Below, one piece after another: positions 31,707 to 40,124 of a stretch of DNA of 43,002 bases. Position numbers and translations under genes: made by a program. The stretch's first letter is position 1, and every line of letters starts with the position of its first letter. Origin of the DNA: Clostridia bacterium (GTDB lineage: Bacteria > Bacillota > Clostridia > Christensenellales > CAG-138); assembly GCA_017541305.1 (NCBI GenBank), contig JAFXZJ010000042.1, positions 1-43,002 on the forward strand, written 5' to 3'. The notes below the pieces were generated by a model. That model was not told the origin of the DNA. It saw only the letters and a program-made list of their open reading frames with translations, and did no database searches.

Positions 31707-34118
31707 ATGAAGTACGGTTATTTTGACGACGCCGCGCGTGAATACGTGATCACCCGGCCCGACACTCCCCTGCCCTGGATCAACTATCTTGGCAGCGACG
31801 GGTTCTTTTCGCTGATCAGCAACACCTGCGGAGGCTACAGCTTTTATAAGGACGCAAAGCTGAGGCGCATAACGCGCTTCCGCTATAACAACGTTCCCCA
31901 CGACGACGGCGGGCGCTGCTTTTACATCTGCGACGGGGACGCGGTCTGGAGCCCCGCATTTCTGCCCGCCCGAACGGAGCTTGATTCATCGCTCTGCCGC
32001 CACGGCATGGGATATTCCGTTTTCGAGGGCTGGAAAAACGGCGTCGGCGCTGAGCTTACCGTTACGGTGCCGCTTCACACCGACATGGAGGTGCAGAAGC
32101 TTGTGCTCAAAAACGAGAGCGGAGAGGAAAAGCGCCTGACCGTTTACGGCGTGACCGAATTCTGCCTGTGGAATTCGGTGGATGATTCGACCAATTTCCA
32201 GCGCAACTGGAATATTGGCGAGGTGGAGATCGAGGGCTCGGCCGTCTATCACAAGACCGAGTACCGCGAGCGCCGCGATCACTATTCCTTCTATTCCGTC
32301 AACGCCCCCATATCGGGCTTCGATACCGACCGCGATACCTTCCTGGGCCGATTCAACGGCTGGAGCGGCCCCGATGCGGTGAAAAAGCGCGCCTCCTTCC
32401 AAAGCGTCGCCTCCGGCTGGGCGCCCATCGCCGCGCTGAGGCTTGATATCGCCCTGGCTCCCGGCGAATCGAAGGCGCTGATATTCCGCCTTGGATACGT
32501 TGAGAACGAGTATGAAAAGAAGTTTGCCGCACCCGGCATTATAAATAAGGAAAAGGCGCGCGCGCTGATGGCCCGATTCGAGACCGAAGCGCAGTTCGAC
32601 GCCGCCATGGACGAGCTTAAGGCGCATTGGGACGCACTGCTTTCGCGCTTCACCGTGGAAAGCGGCGACAAAAAGCTTGACCGCATGGTGAATATCTGGA
32701 ACCAGTATCAGTGCATGGTGACGTTCAATATGTCCCGCAGCGCTTCGTATTACGAGAGCGGCACGGGGCGCGGCATGGGCTTCCGCGACAGCTGTCAGGA
32801 TCTTTTGGGCTTTGTGCACCTGATACCCGAGCGCGCGAGGGAGCGCATAATCGACATCGCCTCCATACAGTTTGAGGACGGCAGCACCTATCACCAGTAT
32901 CAGCCCCTTACAAAGCGGGGCAACGCGGACGTGGGCTCGGGCTTTAACGACGACCCGCTGTGGCTGATCGCCTGCACCTGCGCTTACGTACGGGAGACCG
33001 GCGATTTCGCCATACTCGATCACCCCACCCCCTTCAACAACGAGAAGGGCTCCGAAGCGCCGCTCATGGAGCATCTGCGCCGAAGCCTGAACTATACCAT
33101 GACTCACCGCGGCCCGCACGGACTGCCGCTTATCGGCCGCGCCGACTGGAACGACTGCCTGAACCTGAACTGCTTCAGCACCACCCCGGGCGAGAATTTT
33201 CAGACCTGCTCGAATTACGAGAGCGGCAGGGCGGAAAGCGTTTTTATTGCTGGAATGTTCGTGAAATACGGCCGCGAGTTCGCCGCCCTGTGCGAAAGGC
33301 TGGGCCTTGCGGACGAAGCGGAGCGCGCGCTTGCCTCGGCGGATGAGATCGAAAGGGCCGTGCTTGAATACGGCTGGGACGGCGAATGGTTCAAACGGGC
33401 CTACGACGCGTTCGGGCGCCCCGTGGGAAGCAGTGAAAACGAAGAGGGGCGGATATACGTCGAGCCGCAGGGCTTCTGCGTGATGGCGGGCATCGGCGGC
33501 GCGGATCACGGAAAGCGCGCCCTTGCCTCCGCCGAAAAATACCTCGGCAACGATTACGGCATAGAGGTGCTCTCGCCCTGCTATAAGGAGTATCACGATT
33601 ATCTGGGCGAGATATCCTCATATCCCCCGGGCTATAAGGAGAACGGCTCCGTTTTCTGCCACAACAATCCGTGGATCACGCTGGCCTACTGCACGGTCGG
33701 GGACGGCAACGGCGCGTTCCGCCTTTACACGCGCAACGCCCCCGCCTATATCGAGGACAAGAGCGAGATCCACCGCACCGAGCCCTACTGTTACAGCCAG
33801 ACCATTGCGGGCCGCGCCGCACGGAATTACGGCGAAGCCAAGAATTCATGGCTGACCGGCACCGCCGCCTGGTCGTTCGCAGCGGTATCGCAGGGCATAC
33901 TGGGCATCCGTCCCGAATTCGATGGGCTCACCGTGGATCCCTGCCTGCCCGATCATATGGAGGGCTTCCGCGTCACGCGCATGTTCCGCGGCACCCGCTA
34001 TGAGATCAGCGTCACCCGGGGCGAAAACAAGGGCATGACCGTGGACGGCAAGCCCGTTTCGGGCAATACCGCGCCGCTGACGGAAGCCGCCCTGTGCCGC
34101 GTGGAGCTGGTGATCTGA
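31707..34118 (+). CDS. GH94 cellobiose phosphorylase-type enzyme
   Basis: The 803-residue protein matches the size and order of GH94 cellobiose phosphorylases. It has an N-terminal beta-sandwich with LGSDGFFSLISNTCGGYSFY, a helical linker, and an (alpha/alpha)6 barrel with GTGRGMGFRDSCQDLLGF (Arg360-Asp361 for substrate binding). GSGFNDDPLWLI follows, then GRADWNDCLNLNCF with Trp481 and the catalytic acid Asp483. The enzyme splits cellobiose with phosphate into glucose 1-phosphate and glucose in the cytoplasm, saving ATP. Cellodextrin or laminaribiose specificity cannot be excluded from sequence. It is divergent from lacI and carries an operator at its promoter. Confidence 0.93.
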   Translation: MKYGYFDDAAREYVITRPDTPLPWINYLGSDGFFSLISNTCGGYSFYKDAKLRRITRFRYNNVPHDDGGRCFYICDGDAVWSPAFLPARTELDSSLCRHGMGYSVFEGWKNGVGAELTVTVPLHTDMEVQKLVLKNESGEEKRLTVYGVTEFCLWNSVDDSTNFQRNWNIGEVEIEGSAVYHKTEYRERRDHYSFYSVNAPISGFDTDRDTFLGRFNGWSGPDAVKKRASFQSVASGWAPIAALRLDIALAPGESKALIFRLGYVENEYEKKFAAPGIINKEKARALMARFETEAQFDAAMDELKAHWDALLSRFTVESGDKKLDRMVNIWNQYQCMVTFNMSRSASYYESGTGRGMGFRDSCQDLLGFVHLIPERARERIIDIASIQFEDGSTYHQYQPLTKRGNADVGSGFNDDPLWLIACTCAYVRETGDFAILDHPTPFNNEKGSEAPLMEHLRRSLNYTMTHRGPHGLPLIGRADWNDCLNLNCFSTTPGENFQTCSNYESGRAESVFIAGMFVKYGREFAALCERLGLADEAERALASADEIERAVLEYGWDGEWFKRAYDAFGRPVGSSENEEGRIYVEPQGFCVMAGIGGADHGKRALASAEKYLGNDYGIEVLSPCYKEYHDYLGEISSYPPGYKENGSVFCHNNPWITLAYCTVGDGNGAFRLYTRNAPAYIEDKSEIHRTEPYCYSQTIAGRAARNYGEAKNSWLTGTAAWSFAAVSQGILGIRPEFDGLTVDPCLPDHMEGFRVTRMFRGTRYEISVTRGENKGMTVDGKPVSGNTAPLTEAALCRVELVI

Positions 34119-34131
34119 AAGCAAAAAGAAT

Positions 34132-34166
34132 ACGGCCGTTCGCGTTTTGCGGGCGGCCGTTTTGAT
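34132..34166. terminator. Bidirectional terminator between GH94 and ugpC
   Basis: ACGGCCG (34132-34138) pairs with CGGCCGT (34154-34160). It is followed by TTTTGATTT on the plus strand and TATTCTTTTT on the minus strand, serving both convergent genes. Confidence 0.8.
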
Positions 34167-34175
34167 TTATATCGG

Positions 34176-35297
34176 TCAGATGAGGTTGTTTTCGGTTTCG
34201 GAGGAGAACAGGTGCGCAAGCTCGGGATCGAACGTGAAGCTGATCTGCTCGCCGTAATCGAAGCCCGCGCGCTTTTCAACGGGAAGATCGACCGTCTGGA
34301 GCACGAGCACGACGTCCTTATCCCCGGCAGTGACGTGCAGGTGCATGGACGAGCCCATCATCTCGCACACGTCGACCGCGGCGTTGATATGCGGCTCATC
34401 GGAGTCCGCCCGGCAGAGCGAGATATGCTCGGGACGGATGCCCAGGATCATCTTTTGCTCCCCGGCATCAGCCGAGGAGAGCGCATCCTGCTGAGCGGCG
34501 CTGAGCGCAAAATCCGCACCACCTATGCGCGCGGTGTATTTGCCGCCGTTTTTGACAAGCTCGGCGTCGAAGAAGTTCATCTGCGGCGAGCCTATGAAGC
34601 CCGCGACGAAGAGATTGACGGGATGATTGAACACCTCCTGCGGGGTGCCGATCTGCTGAATGAAGCCGTCCTTCATTATCACTATCCTGTCGCCCAGGGT
34701 CATGGCCTCGGTCTGGTCATGCGTGACGTAGATGAAGGTGGTGTCGATGCGGTGACGGAGCTTGATTATCTCGGCGCGCATCTGATTGCGCAGCTTGGCG
34801 TCGAGGTTTGACAGCGGCTCGTCCATGAGGAACACCTTGGGCTCGCGCACGATCGCGCGGCCTATCGCCACGCGCTGACGCTGACCGCCGGAGAGCGCCT
34901 TGGGCTTTCTTTGCAGATACTCGGTGATGCCGAGTATTTCCGCCGCCTCGAGCACGCGCCTTTCGATCTCCGCCTTGGGAAGCTTCCTGAGCTTCAGCGC
35001 GAACGCCATGTTCTCATACACGGTCATGTGCGGATAGAGCGCGTAATTCTGGAATACCATCGCGATATCGCGGTCCTTGGGCGCGATGCTGTTGACCAGC
35101 CTGCCGCCGATATAGAGCTCGCCCGAGGAGATCTCCTCGAGGCCCGCGATCATTCGCAGCGTGGTCGATTTGCCGCAGCCGGAGGGGCCGACGAACACGA
35201 TGAATTCCTTGTCGTTGACGACGAGATTGAAATCGTCAACGGCGGTGAACTTGTTGTCGTAGACCTTCCTGATGTTCTTGAGTTCAAGACTTGCCAT
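34176..35297 (-). CDS. ugpC: Sugar ABC transporter ATPase (UgpC/MsmX type)
   Basis: The 373-residue ATPase has Walker A GPSGCGKST (37-45), Q-loop VFQNYALYPHMTVYENMAF, signature LSGGQ (135-139), Walker B VFLMDEPLSNLD, and the C-terminal OB/TOBE region with GIRPEH. This form energises CUT1 sugar importers and is often shared between several of them (MsmX in Bacillus). It probably serves the permeases at 27113-28956. ATG at 35297 is set by the conserved MASLELKNI start; upstream frame is leader. It has its own promoter with a long hairpin-rich leader, and operator 3 lies upstream of its -35 element. Confidence 0.93.
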   Translation of the reverse strand: MASLELKNIRKVYDNKFTAVDDFNLVVNDKEFIVFVGPSGCGKSTTLRMIAGLEEISSGELYIGGRLVNSIAPKDRDIAMVFQNYALYPHMTVYENMAFALKLRKLPKAEIERRVLEAAEILGITEYLQRKPKALSGGQRQRVAIGRAIVREPKVFLMDEPLSNLDAKLRNQMRAEIIKLRHRIDTTFIYVTHDQTEAMTLGDRIVIMKDGFIQQIGTPQEVFNHPVNLFVAGFIGSPQMNFFDAELVKNGGKYTARIGGADFALSAAQQDALSSADAGEQKMILGIRPEHISLCRADSDEPHINAAVDVCEMMGSSMHLHVTAGDKDVVLVLQTVDLPVEKRAGFDYGEQISFTFDPELAHLFSSETENNLI

Positions 35298-35340
35298 AGA
35301 TTTGACCTTGACCGCCCCGAAATCCTTCAACGAGCGGCCT

Positions 35341-35411
35341 CGCAAGGGAGCGCTTGCGTCTCCTTCGCATTGCGGCAGGTCTCCACACTGCCGCACCCCA
35401 AGCCGGGGGTG
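35341..35411 (-). repeat. Three consecutive hairpins in the ugpC leader
   Basis: CGCAAG/CTTGCG (35341-35358), GCGGCAG/CTGCCGC (35371-35393) and CACCCC/GGGGTG (35394-35411) follow each other in the roughly 205-base leader. An AAGGAGG is present upstream of them on the minus strand (about 35422-35428) but no start codon is suitably placed. Function is unknown; the style resembles the ileS leader array. Confidence 0.5.
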
Positions 35412-35508
35412 AAAATTTCCTCCTTATATTCAGCCCTCGCCCGCCCAATGAGTGGAGTGGCCGGGTGCGGAGCCGATTGACGAACTGACGCCCTCAGGGC
35501 TCTTTTAT

Positions 35509-35538
35509 ATTATAACGACCGCGGCATACTCTTGTCAA
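35509..35538 (-). promoter_or_regulatory. Promoter of ugpC
   Basis: On the minus strand TTGACA (35533-35538), 18 bases, TATAAT (35509-35514). Confidence 0.8.
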
Positions 35539-35545
35539 GAAAAAT

Positions 35546-35559
35546 CTTAATCGATTTCG
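35546..35559. promoter_or_regulatory. Candidate LacI operator 3 (ugpC / SGNH intergenic region)
   Basis: CTTAATCGATTTCG, identical to operator 1. It lies 7 bases upstream of the ugpC -35 element and about 37 bases upstream of the -35 of the divergent SGNH-like lipoprotein gene, so it could act on either. Confidence 0.65.
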
Positions 35560-35595
35560 AAAATTCTTTTAGTGCTGAAAAATCCGCTGTTTTCC

Positions 35596-35624
35596 TTGTA
35601 ATTTGCGAAAAGAGCGGGTATAAT
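35596..35624 (+). promoter_or_regulatory. Promoter of the SGNH-like lipoprotein gene
   Basis: TTGTAA (35596-35601), 17 bases, TATAAT (35619-35624). Confidence 0.7.
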
Positions 35625-35659
35625 GTATTTCAGCCGTGAAAAAGGAGGATCCGACCGCG

Positions 35660-36469
35660 ATGAGAATAAAGCTTGCCGCGCTGATGCTTGCCGTGCTGAC
35701 GCTTGCCTCGTGCGCTTGCTGCGCTAAGCGCCGCATGCCCGAGCCCGAAACGGAATTCGATACCATAGCCGATTACGCTTCGTGGGCGGAGAACGAGGGC
35801 TATAGGGACGGCGCGCTGACCGACGAGGGCTTTTTGGGACTGAGTCAGGACCGTTTTGCCACTCTTCCGGGACAGCCGGGCTATGATTCGGGCCGCATAG
35901 TGATAGGCGACAGCCGCTGCTGCCAGCTGGGGATGTATCAGCTGCGCGCGCACGCGGGTGATTTTGCCGTGTTCGCCGTGTGGGGAGGGCATTACACCGA
36001 CCGCGAGCCGCGTATCCCCACCGAGGGATTCTTCAAAGCCGTTGAGGAATGCTTCCGCGCGCAGATCGCCTCCAGGGGCCGCTGCGAGATATTCTTTTTT
36101 GCCACCGTAAACGATTACGATCACGTTGGGAACGACAACTCCGGCAATATCGCCGCCGCTCTGCGCTGTGCCGAAGCGCTCTCGCAAATGAGCTGTGAGC
36201 GCAGCGGGCGCACGGTGCGCCCTTCCATGACCGTGATCGGCATCGAGGGAGGGACGCTTTCGCGCTATATCCCCGAGGATTTCAACGCGTTCGTCGGGAG
36301 CTATAACGAGGCGCTTGAAAGCGCGGCGGCGCAGAGCCGCGGCTTTGCCTGCGTCCCCCGCTTCACCAGCGTTCCCGAGATCACGAACCACAGCACGGGC
36401 TTTATAGACGACGGCCTGCACTATAACGACGCGACGCTGAAGGCGCTTGCGGAATTCATAACAGAGTAA
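35660..36469 (+). CDS. SGNH-hydrolase-like lipoprotein
   Basis: The 269-residue product has a lipoprotein signal (LTLASC, Cys18, followed by ACC). The body has the SGNH/GDSL marks GRIVIGDSR (candidate nucleophile Ser85), a central NDYDHVGND segment, and DDGLHYND near the end (Asp251, His254), the usual D-x-x-H pair. Relatives deacetylate or de-esterify cell-wall or plant polysaccharides; the substrate is unknown here. The block I Ser lies in GDSR rather than GDSL. ATG at 35660 is preferred to the in-frame GTG at 35636 because AAAGGAGG falls between them, 11 bases from the ATG. It leads a plus-strand run of metabolic genes. Confidence 0.78.
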   Translation: MRIKLAALMLAVLTLASCACCAKRRMPEPETEFDTIADYASWAENEGYRDGALTDEGFLGLSQDRFATLPGQPGYDSGRIVIGDSRCCQLGMYQLRAHAGDFAVFAVWGGHYTDREPRIPTEGFFKAVEECFRAQIASRGRCEIFFFATVNDYDHVGNDNSGNIAAALRCAEALSQMSCERSGRTVRPSMTVIGIEGGTLSRYIPEDFNAFVGSYNEALESAAAQSRGFACVPRFTSVPEITNHSTGFIDDGLHYNDATLKALAEFITE

Positions 36470-36480
36470 AGGAAAATAAC

Positions 36481-37236
36481 ATGATCGACGCAAAAGGAAG
36501 GGTGGCGCTGATAACCGGCGCGAGCCGCGGGATAGGGTATCTTGCGGCAAAGGCGCTTGCCGCGCAGGGCTGCGAGCTGATACTTCACGGAAGGACCGAG
36601 GCGCATCTGGAAAGGGTGCTTTCAGAGGTGCGCGCGCTTGGCGTGAGGGCGCACGCCGCCGCCTGCGAGCTTTCAGACCCCGCAGACGTGGAACGCATGC
36701 TTAAAGGGATCGATTCCCTTGGGCTTGACGTGGATATCGTGCTGAATAACGCGGGCGTGCAGGTGGCCTATCGCACCGATTACCTTAATACCCCCGCATC
36801 GGATTATGAGCGCAGCTTTTTGATAAACACCATATCTCCCATGATGATCGCATATCACTTTCTGCCCGGTATGACCGAGCGGGGCTTTGGGCGCATCGTG
36901 AACACCACGAGCGGCATTCGGCGCGATCCCCAGCAGGCGGGCTATTCCGCAAGCAAGGCGGCGCTGGACAAGGTGACGATGGACCTGGCTTCGGTCTATG
37001 ACGGCACGGACGTTATAATAAGCCTTACCGATCCCGGCTGGTGCCGCACCGACCTTGGCGGCCCCAACGCGCCCAACTCGCCCGAGAGCGCGATACCGGG
37101 CGTGATAATAGGCGCACTCGTTGACGACAGGCGCTCCGGGCGCTGCTTCTGCGCGCAGGATTTTTGCGGGATGACTCTTGAGCAGGCCGTGAAGCGCGCC
37201 GAAACGGTTGCCCGATACAGCGGCGTGATCGGCTGA
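36481..37236 (+). CDS. Short-chain dehydrogenase/reductase
   Basis: The 251-residue protein has the classical SDR set: TGASRGIG (12-19) for nucleotide binding, NNAG (89-92), Ser144 in VNTTSG, and YSASK with Tyr155 and Lys159. Arg in the TGASRGIG and HGRTE region suggests NADP(H) preference (inference). The substrate is not predictable; FabG-like or sugar-alcohol oxidoreductase roles are possible. It lies 11 bases after the SGNH-like gene with AAAGGA upstream, and 11 bases before the GNAT gene. Confidence 0.9.
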   Translation: MIDAKGRVALITGASRGIGYLAAKALAAQGCELILHGRTEAHLERVLSEVRALGVRAHAAACELSDPADVERMLKGIDSLGLDVDIVLNNAGVQVAYRTDYLNTPASDYERSFLINTISPMMIAYHFLPGMTERGFGRIVNTTSGIRRDPQQAGYSASKAALDKVTMDLASVYDGTDVIISLTDPGWCRTDLGGPNAPNSPESAIPGVIIGALVDDRRSGRCFCAQDFCGMTLEQAVKRAETVARYSGVIG

Positions 37237-37247
37237 GGGAGGCCCGG

Positions 37248-37823
37248 ATGACGGAGGATATTCGCATTGTGCCGCTGACCGACGGCCGCTATATCGATAT
37301 CATGACCGAATGGATGTATGATTGGTGGGGCCGGAAGGAGAATTATTCGCGCGGGGCCGTGGAGCGCGCGCTTGCGCACAGCCTGAATACCGACCGGCTG
37401 CCGCGCACTTACGGCATGCTGCTTTGCGGCAGGCTGACGGGGATGTATCAATTCACTTACTCCGATCTGTTCGTGAGGCCCGATATCTATCCGTGGCTGG
37501 CAAACGTGTATCTCGATCCCGCTTACCGCGGGCGGGGCCTGGGAAGGCTGCTGCTTGGATCGGTAAAGCAGAACGCCCGCGCCGCGGGGCTTGACGAGCT
37601 TTTCCTTTTCACCGCGCACCGGGGGCTTTACGAAAAATTCGGATGGGAATTCGCAGGCGAGATCGAGACCTTCCTTGAGCCGCACGTACAGCGGCTATAC
37701 AGGCTTGACACTTCCGGCCGCGCGGAGGGCCCGGCGGCGGATCCCGTTTCGAAGGCGGGCAAGCTTGTGTGTGATGTTCCATTAAAAGGCAGTGAGAAAG
37801 GAGCCGAACATGATCTCATTTGA
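37248..37823 (+). CDS. GNAT family N-acetyltransferase
   Basis: The 191-residue protein has the acetyl-CoA loop YRGRGLGRLLL (motif A), the preceding strand ANVYLDPA, and the later YEKFGWEFAGEI motif B, as in GNAT enzymes. The acceptor is unknown. GGGAGG lies before the ATG. The last 14 bases overlap the start of the threonine aldolase gene, so the two are probably translationally coupled. The C-terminal about 30 residues are low-complexity and may be a loose tail. Confidence 0.88.
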   Translation: MTEDIRIVPLTDGRYIDIMTEWMYDWWGRKENYSRGAVERALAHSLNTDRLPRTYGMLLCGRLTGMYQFTYSDLFVRPDIYPWLANVYLDPAYRGRGLGRLLLGSVKQNARAAGLDELFLFTAHRGLYEKFGWEFAGEIETFLEPHVQRLYRLDTSGRAEGPAADPVSKAGKLVCDVPLKGSEKGAEHDLI

Positions 37824-38841
37824 AAGCGACTACACCACGGGGGCGCATCCCGAAATATTGAAGCGGCTTGCCGAAACGAATCTTGAGCCCATGCCCGGCT
37901 ACGGCACGGACGCCTTCTGTGAGAGCGCCAAACGAAAGATACGGGAAGCGATAGGCGACGAGACCGCCGAGATCGAATTCCTTGTGGGCGGCACTCAGAC
38001 CAATTCCGTTATTATTTCCACCATGCTGGCCGATCACGAGGGCGTGGTCGCCGCCGAGACCGGGCACGTCAGCTCGCACGAGGCGGGAGCGATCGAATAC
38101 ACCGGGCACAAGGTGCTTGCCCTGCCGCAGAAGGACGGCAAGATCGCGCCGGAGACGCTTGAAAAATACCTTTGCACCTTCTTTTCAGACGCGAATCACG
38201 ATCACATGGTGTTTCCCGGGATGGTTTACATATCCCACCCCACCGAGTACGGCACGCTTTATTCAAAGGCGGAGCTCACCGCGCTTTCGGATATCTGCCG
38301 CGAATATTCGCTTCCGCTCTTTCTCGACGGAGCAAGGCTGGCCTATGGCCTGATGAGCCTTGAGACCGACGTTACGCTTGCCGATATCGCCCGCCTTTGC
38401 GACGTATTCTATATCGGCGGCACCAAGGTGGGCGCGCTCTGCGGCGAGGCCGCGGTGTTCATGCGCGGCTGCAGGCCCACGCACTTTATGACCTCCGTAA
38501 AAAAGCGCGGCGCGCTGCTTGCCAAGGGGCGTTTGCTGGGCGTGCAGTTTGACACGCTCTTCACCGACGGGCTTTATTTCAAGCTCGGCGCGCACGCCAT
38601 AAGCATGGCCGAAAGGCTTAAGGAGGTGTTTGCCGCGCACGGCATTGAGTTTTACGCCCCCTCCCCCACCAATCAGCAGTTCGTGGTGCTGGAAAACGAG
38701 CGTATGGAGCGGCTTTCGAAGAATATCGCGTTCAGCTTTTGGGAGAAGGCGGACGAAGCCCACACCGTGGTGAGGTTTGCCGCAGGCTGGTCGACTGCAA
38801 GCGAGGATATCGCGGCGCTCGACGCGGCGCTGAGCGAATGA
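37810..38841 (+). CDS. ltaE: Threonine aldolase (low-specificity type, beta-eliminating lyase family)
   Basis: The 343-residue PLP enzyme has FLVGGTQTNS (cofactor phosphate cup), ETGHVSSHEAGAIEYTGHK, LFLDGARLAYGL with the Asp that contacts the pyridine nitrogen, and YIGGTKVGAL with Schiff-base Lys206. It converts threonine or allo-threonine to glycine and acetaldehyde. Family relatives include aromatic amino acid lyases, but the fold signature fits threonine aldolase. AGAAAGGAG lies 6 bases before ATG 37810; an in-frame GTG at 37792 lacks a site. The next gene, an alcohol dehydrogenase, could reduce the acetaldehyde, which is inference from adjacency. Confidence 0.92.
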   Translation: MISFESDYTTGAHPEILKRLAETNLEPMPGYGTDAFCESAKRKIREAIGDETAEIEFLVGGTQTNSVIISTMLADHEGVVAAETGHVSSHEAGAIEYTGHKVLALPQKDGKIAPETLEKYLCTFFSDANHDHMVFPGMVYISHPTEYGTLYSKAELTALSDICREYSLPLFLDGARLAYGLMSLETDVTLADIARLCDVFYIGGTKVGALCGEAAVFMRGCRPTHFMTSVKKRGALLAKGRLLGVQFDTLFTDGLYFKLGAHAISMAERLKEVFAAHGIEFYAPSPTNQQFVVLENERMERLSKNIAFSFWEKADEAHTVVRFAAGWSTASEDIAALDAALSE

Positions 38842-38850
38842 TCGCGGCGC

Positions 38851-38879
38851 TTGAAAACGGACCTGAAATGTGATAATAT
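38851..38879 (+). promoter_or_regulatory. Promoter of the alcohol dehydrogenase gene
   Basis: TTGAAA (38851-38856), 17 bases, TAATAT (38874-38879). Confidence 0.7.
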
Positions 38880-38928
38880 TTTTAAACAATAACCCGGCGG
38901 CACGGCAGCCGCACAGAAAGGATGCAGA

Positions 38929-40101
38929 ATGCTCAATTTCACTCACAATATTCCCACCAGGATCTATTTCGGCAGGGGCCAGATATCGCATCTTGCCGAG
39001 TCCCTGCGCGAATTCGGCACGCGCGTGCTGCTCACCTATGGAGGCGGCTCCATCATAAAGACGGGGCTTTATGACCGCGTGATGGACATTTTGAGCGACG
39101 AGGGCTTCACCGTGATCGAATGCGGCGGCATCGAGCCCAATCCCCGCATCGAGTCGGTCGAGCGCGGCGTGGCGCTGTGCAAAGAGCATGATATCGACGT
39201 GATACTTGCCGTGGGCGGCGGCTCCACCATCGACTGTTCCAAGGCGATAGCCGCGGGCGTTTACTTTGAGGGCGACGACCTGTGGGATATGGTTGCCACC
39301 CGTCACGGCGTTTTAAAGGCGCTCCCGCTCGTGGACATACTTACGCTGAGCGCCACCGGCTCGGAATATGACGGCGGCGGAGTGATATCGAATATGAAGC
39401 TGAATCAAAAGCTGGGCAACGGCTATACCTTCCCCGCCGTTTCGATCTGCGATCCCACGTACACCTTTACGGTTTCTAAGTATCAGACCGCCGCGGGCAC
39501 GGCCGATATAATCAGCCATATCTGCGAGGAATATTTCTCCCGCACGCCCGACAGCGACCTTGCCGACGGGATCTGCGAAACGGTGTTCAAGTCCGCGATA
39601 CGCAATCTGCCCATAGCGCTTGCCGAGCCCGACAATTACGAAGCCCGCGCCAACCTTATGTCCATATCGTCCATCGCCTGCTCGGGCATACCCTCCTATG
39701 GCAAGCAGGGCTCCTGCTGGCCCTGCCATTCGATGGAGCACGAGCTTTCCGCGTTCTATGACATCACCCACGGCGTGGGCCTTGCCATACTCACCCCGCG
39801 CTGGATGCGCCATATTTTAAAGAAGGATCCCACCTGCGCGTGGCGCTTTGTGCGATTTGCGAGAAACGTGTGGGGCCTTGACGGCGACGACGAAACGGCG
39901 CTTGCATTTGCCGGCATAGACAGGCTTGAAAGCTTCTTCCGCGAATCCGGCATACCCATGACGCTTTCCGAGCTGGGCATAGGCACGGAGCATTTCGCAA
40001 AAATGGCCGCCCACGCCAACCGCGGCGGCTTGCTGAAAAACTCCTTCGTTGCGCTTGACGACGAGGATATAATCCGGATCTACACCGATTGTCTTAACTG
40101 A
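38929..40101 (+). CDS. Iron-containing alcohol dehydrogenase (YqhD/BdhA type)
   Basis: The 390-residue protein has the group III ADH pattern: AVGGGSTIDCSKAIA for NAD(P) binding, TLSATGSEYDGGGVISN, the metal-ligand Asp/His in GTADIISHICEEYF, and CHSMEHELSAFYDITHGVGLAIL supplying two further His ligands. It reduces aldehydes such as butyraldehyde or acetaldehyde to alcohols with NAD(P)H. Length is typical for butanol dehydrogenase BdhA. AAAGGA lies about 6 bases before the ATG. It has its own promoter and is followed by the dipeptidase gene after 23 bases. Confidence 0.93.
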   Translation: MLNFTHNIPTRIYFGRGQISHLAESLREFGTRVLLTYGGGSIIKTGLYDRVMDILSDEGFTVIECGGIEPNPRIESVERGVALCKEHDIDVILAVGGGSTIDCSKAIAAGVYFEGDDLWDMVATRHGVLKALPLVDILTLSATGSEYDGGGVISNMKLNQKLGNGYTFPAVSICDPTYTFTVSKYQTAAGTADIISHICEEYFSRTPDSDLADGICETVFKSAIRNLPIALAEPDNYEARANLMSISSIACSGIPSYGKQGSCWPCHSMEHELSAFYDITHGVGLAILTPRWMRHILKKDPTCAWRFVRFARNVWGLDGDDETALAFAGIDRLESFFRESGIPMTLSELGIGTEHFAKMAAHANRGGLLKNSFVALDDEDIIRIYTDCLN

Positions 40102-40124
40102 AACACTCTTATGGGGGCGCGCTT

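Noticed and set aside
31986-33596. 536-codon open frame opposite the GH94 gene
   Set aside because: The GH94 protein is unambiguous on the plus strand; the antisense frame is low-complexity and a codon-bias shadow.
34176-35396. GTG start of the ATPase at 35396
   Set aside because: The upstream part encodes no conserved residues and lies in the hairpin-rich leader; the conserved start is ATG 35297.
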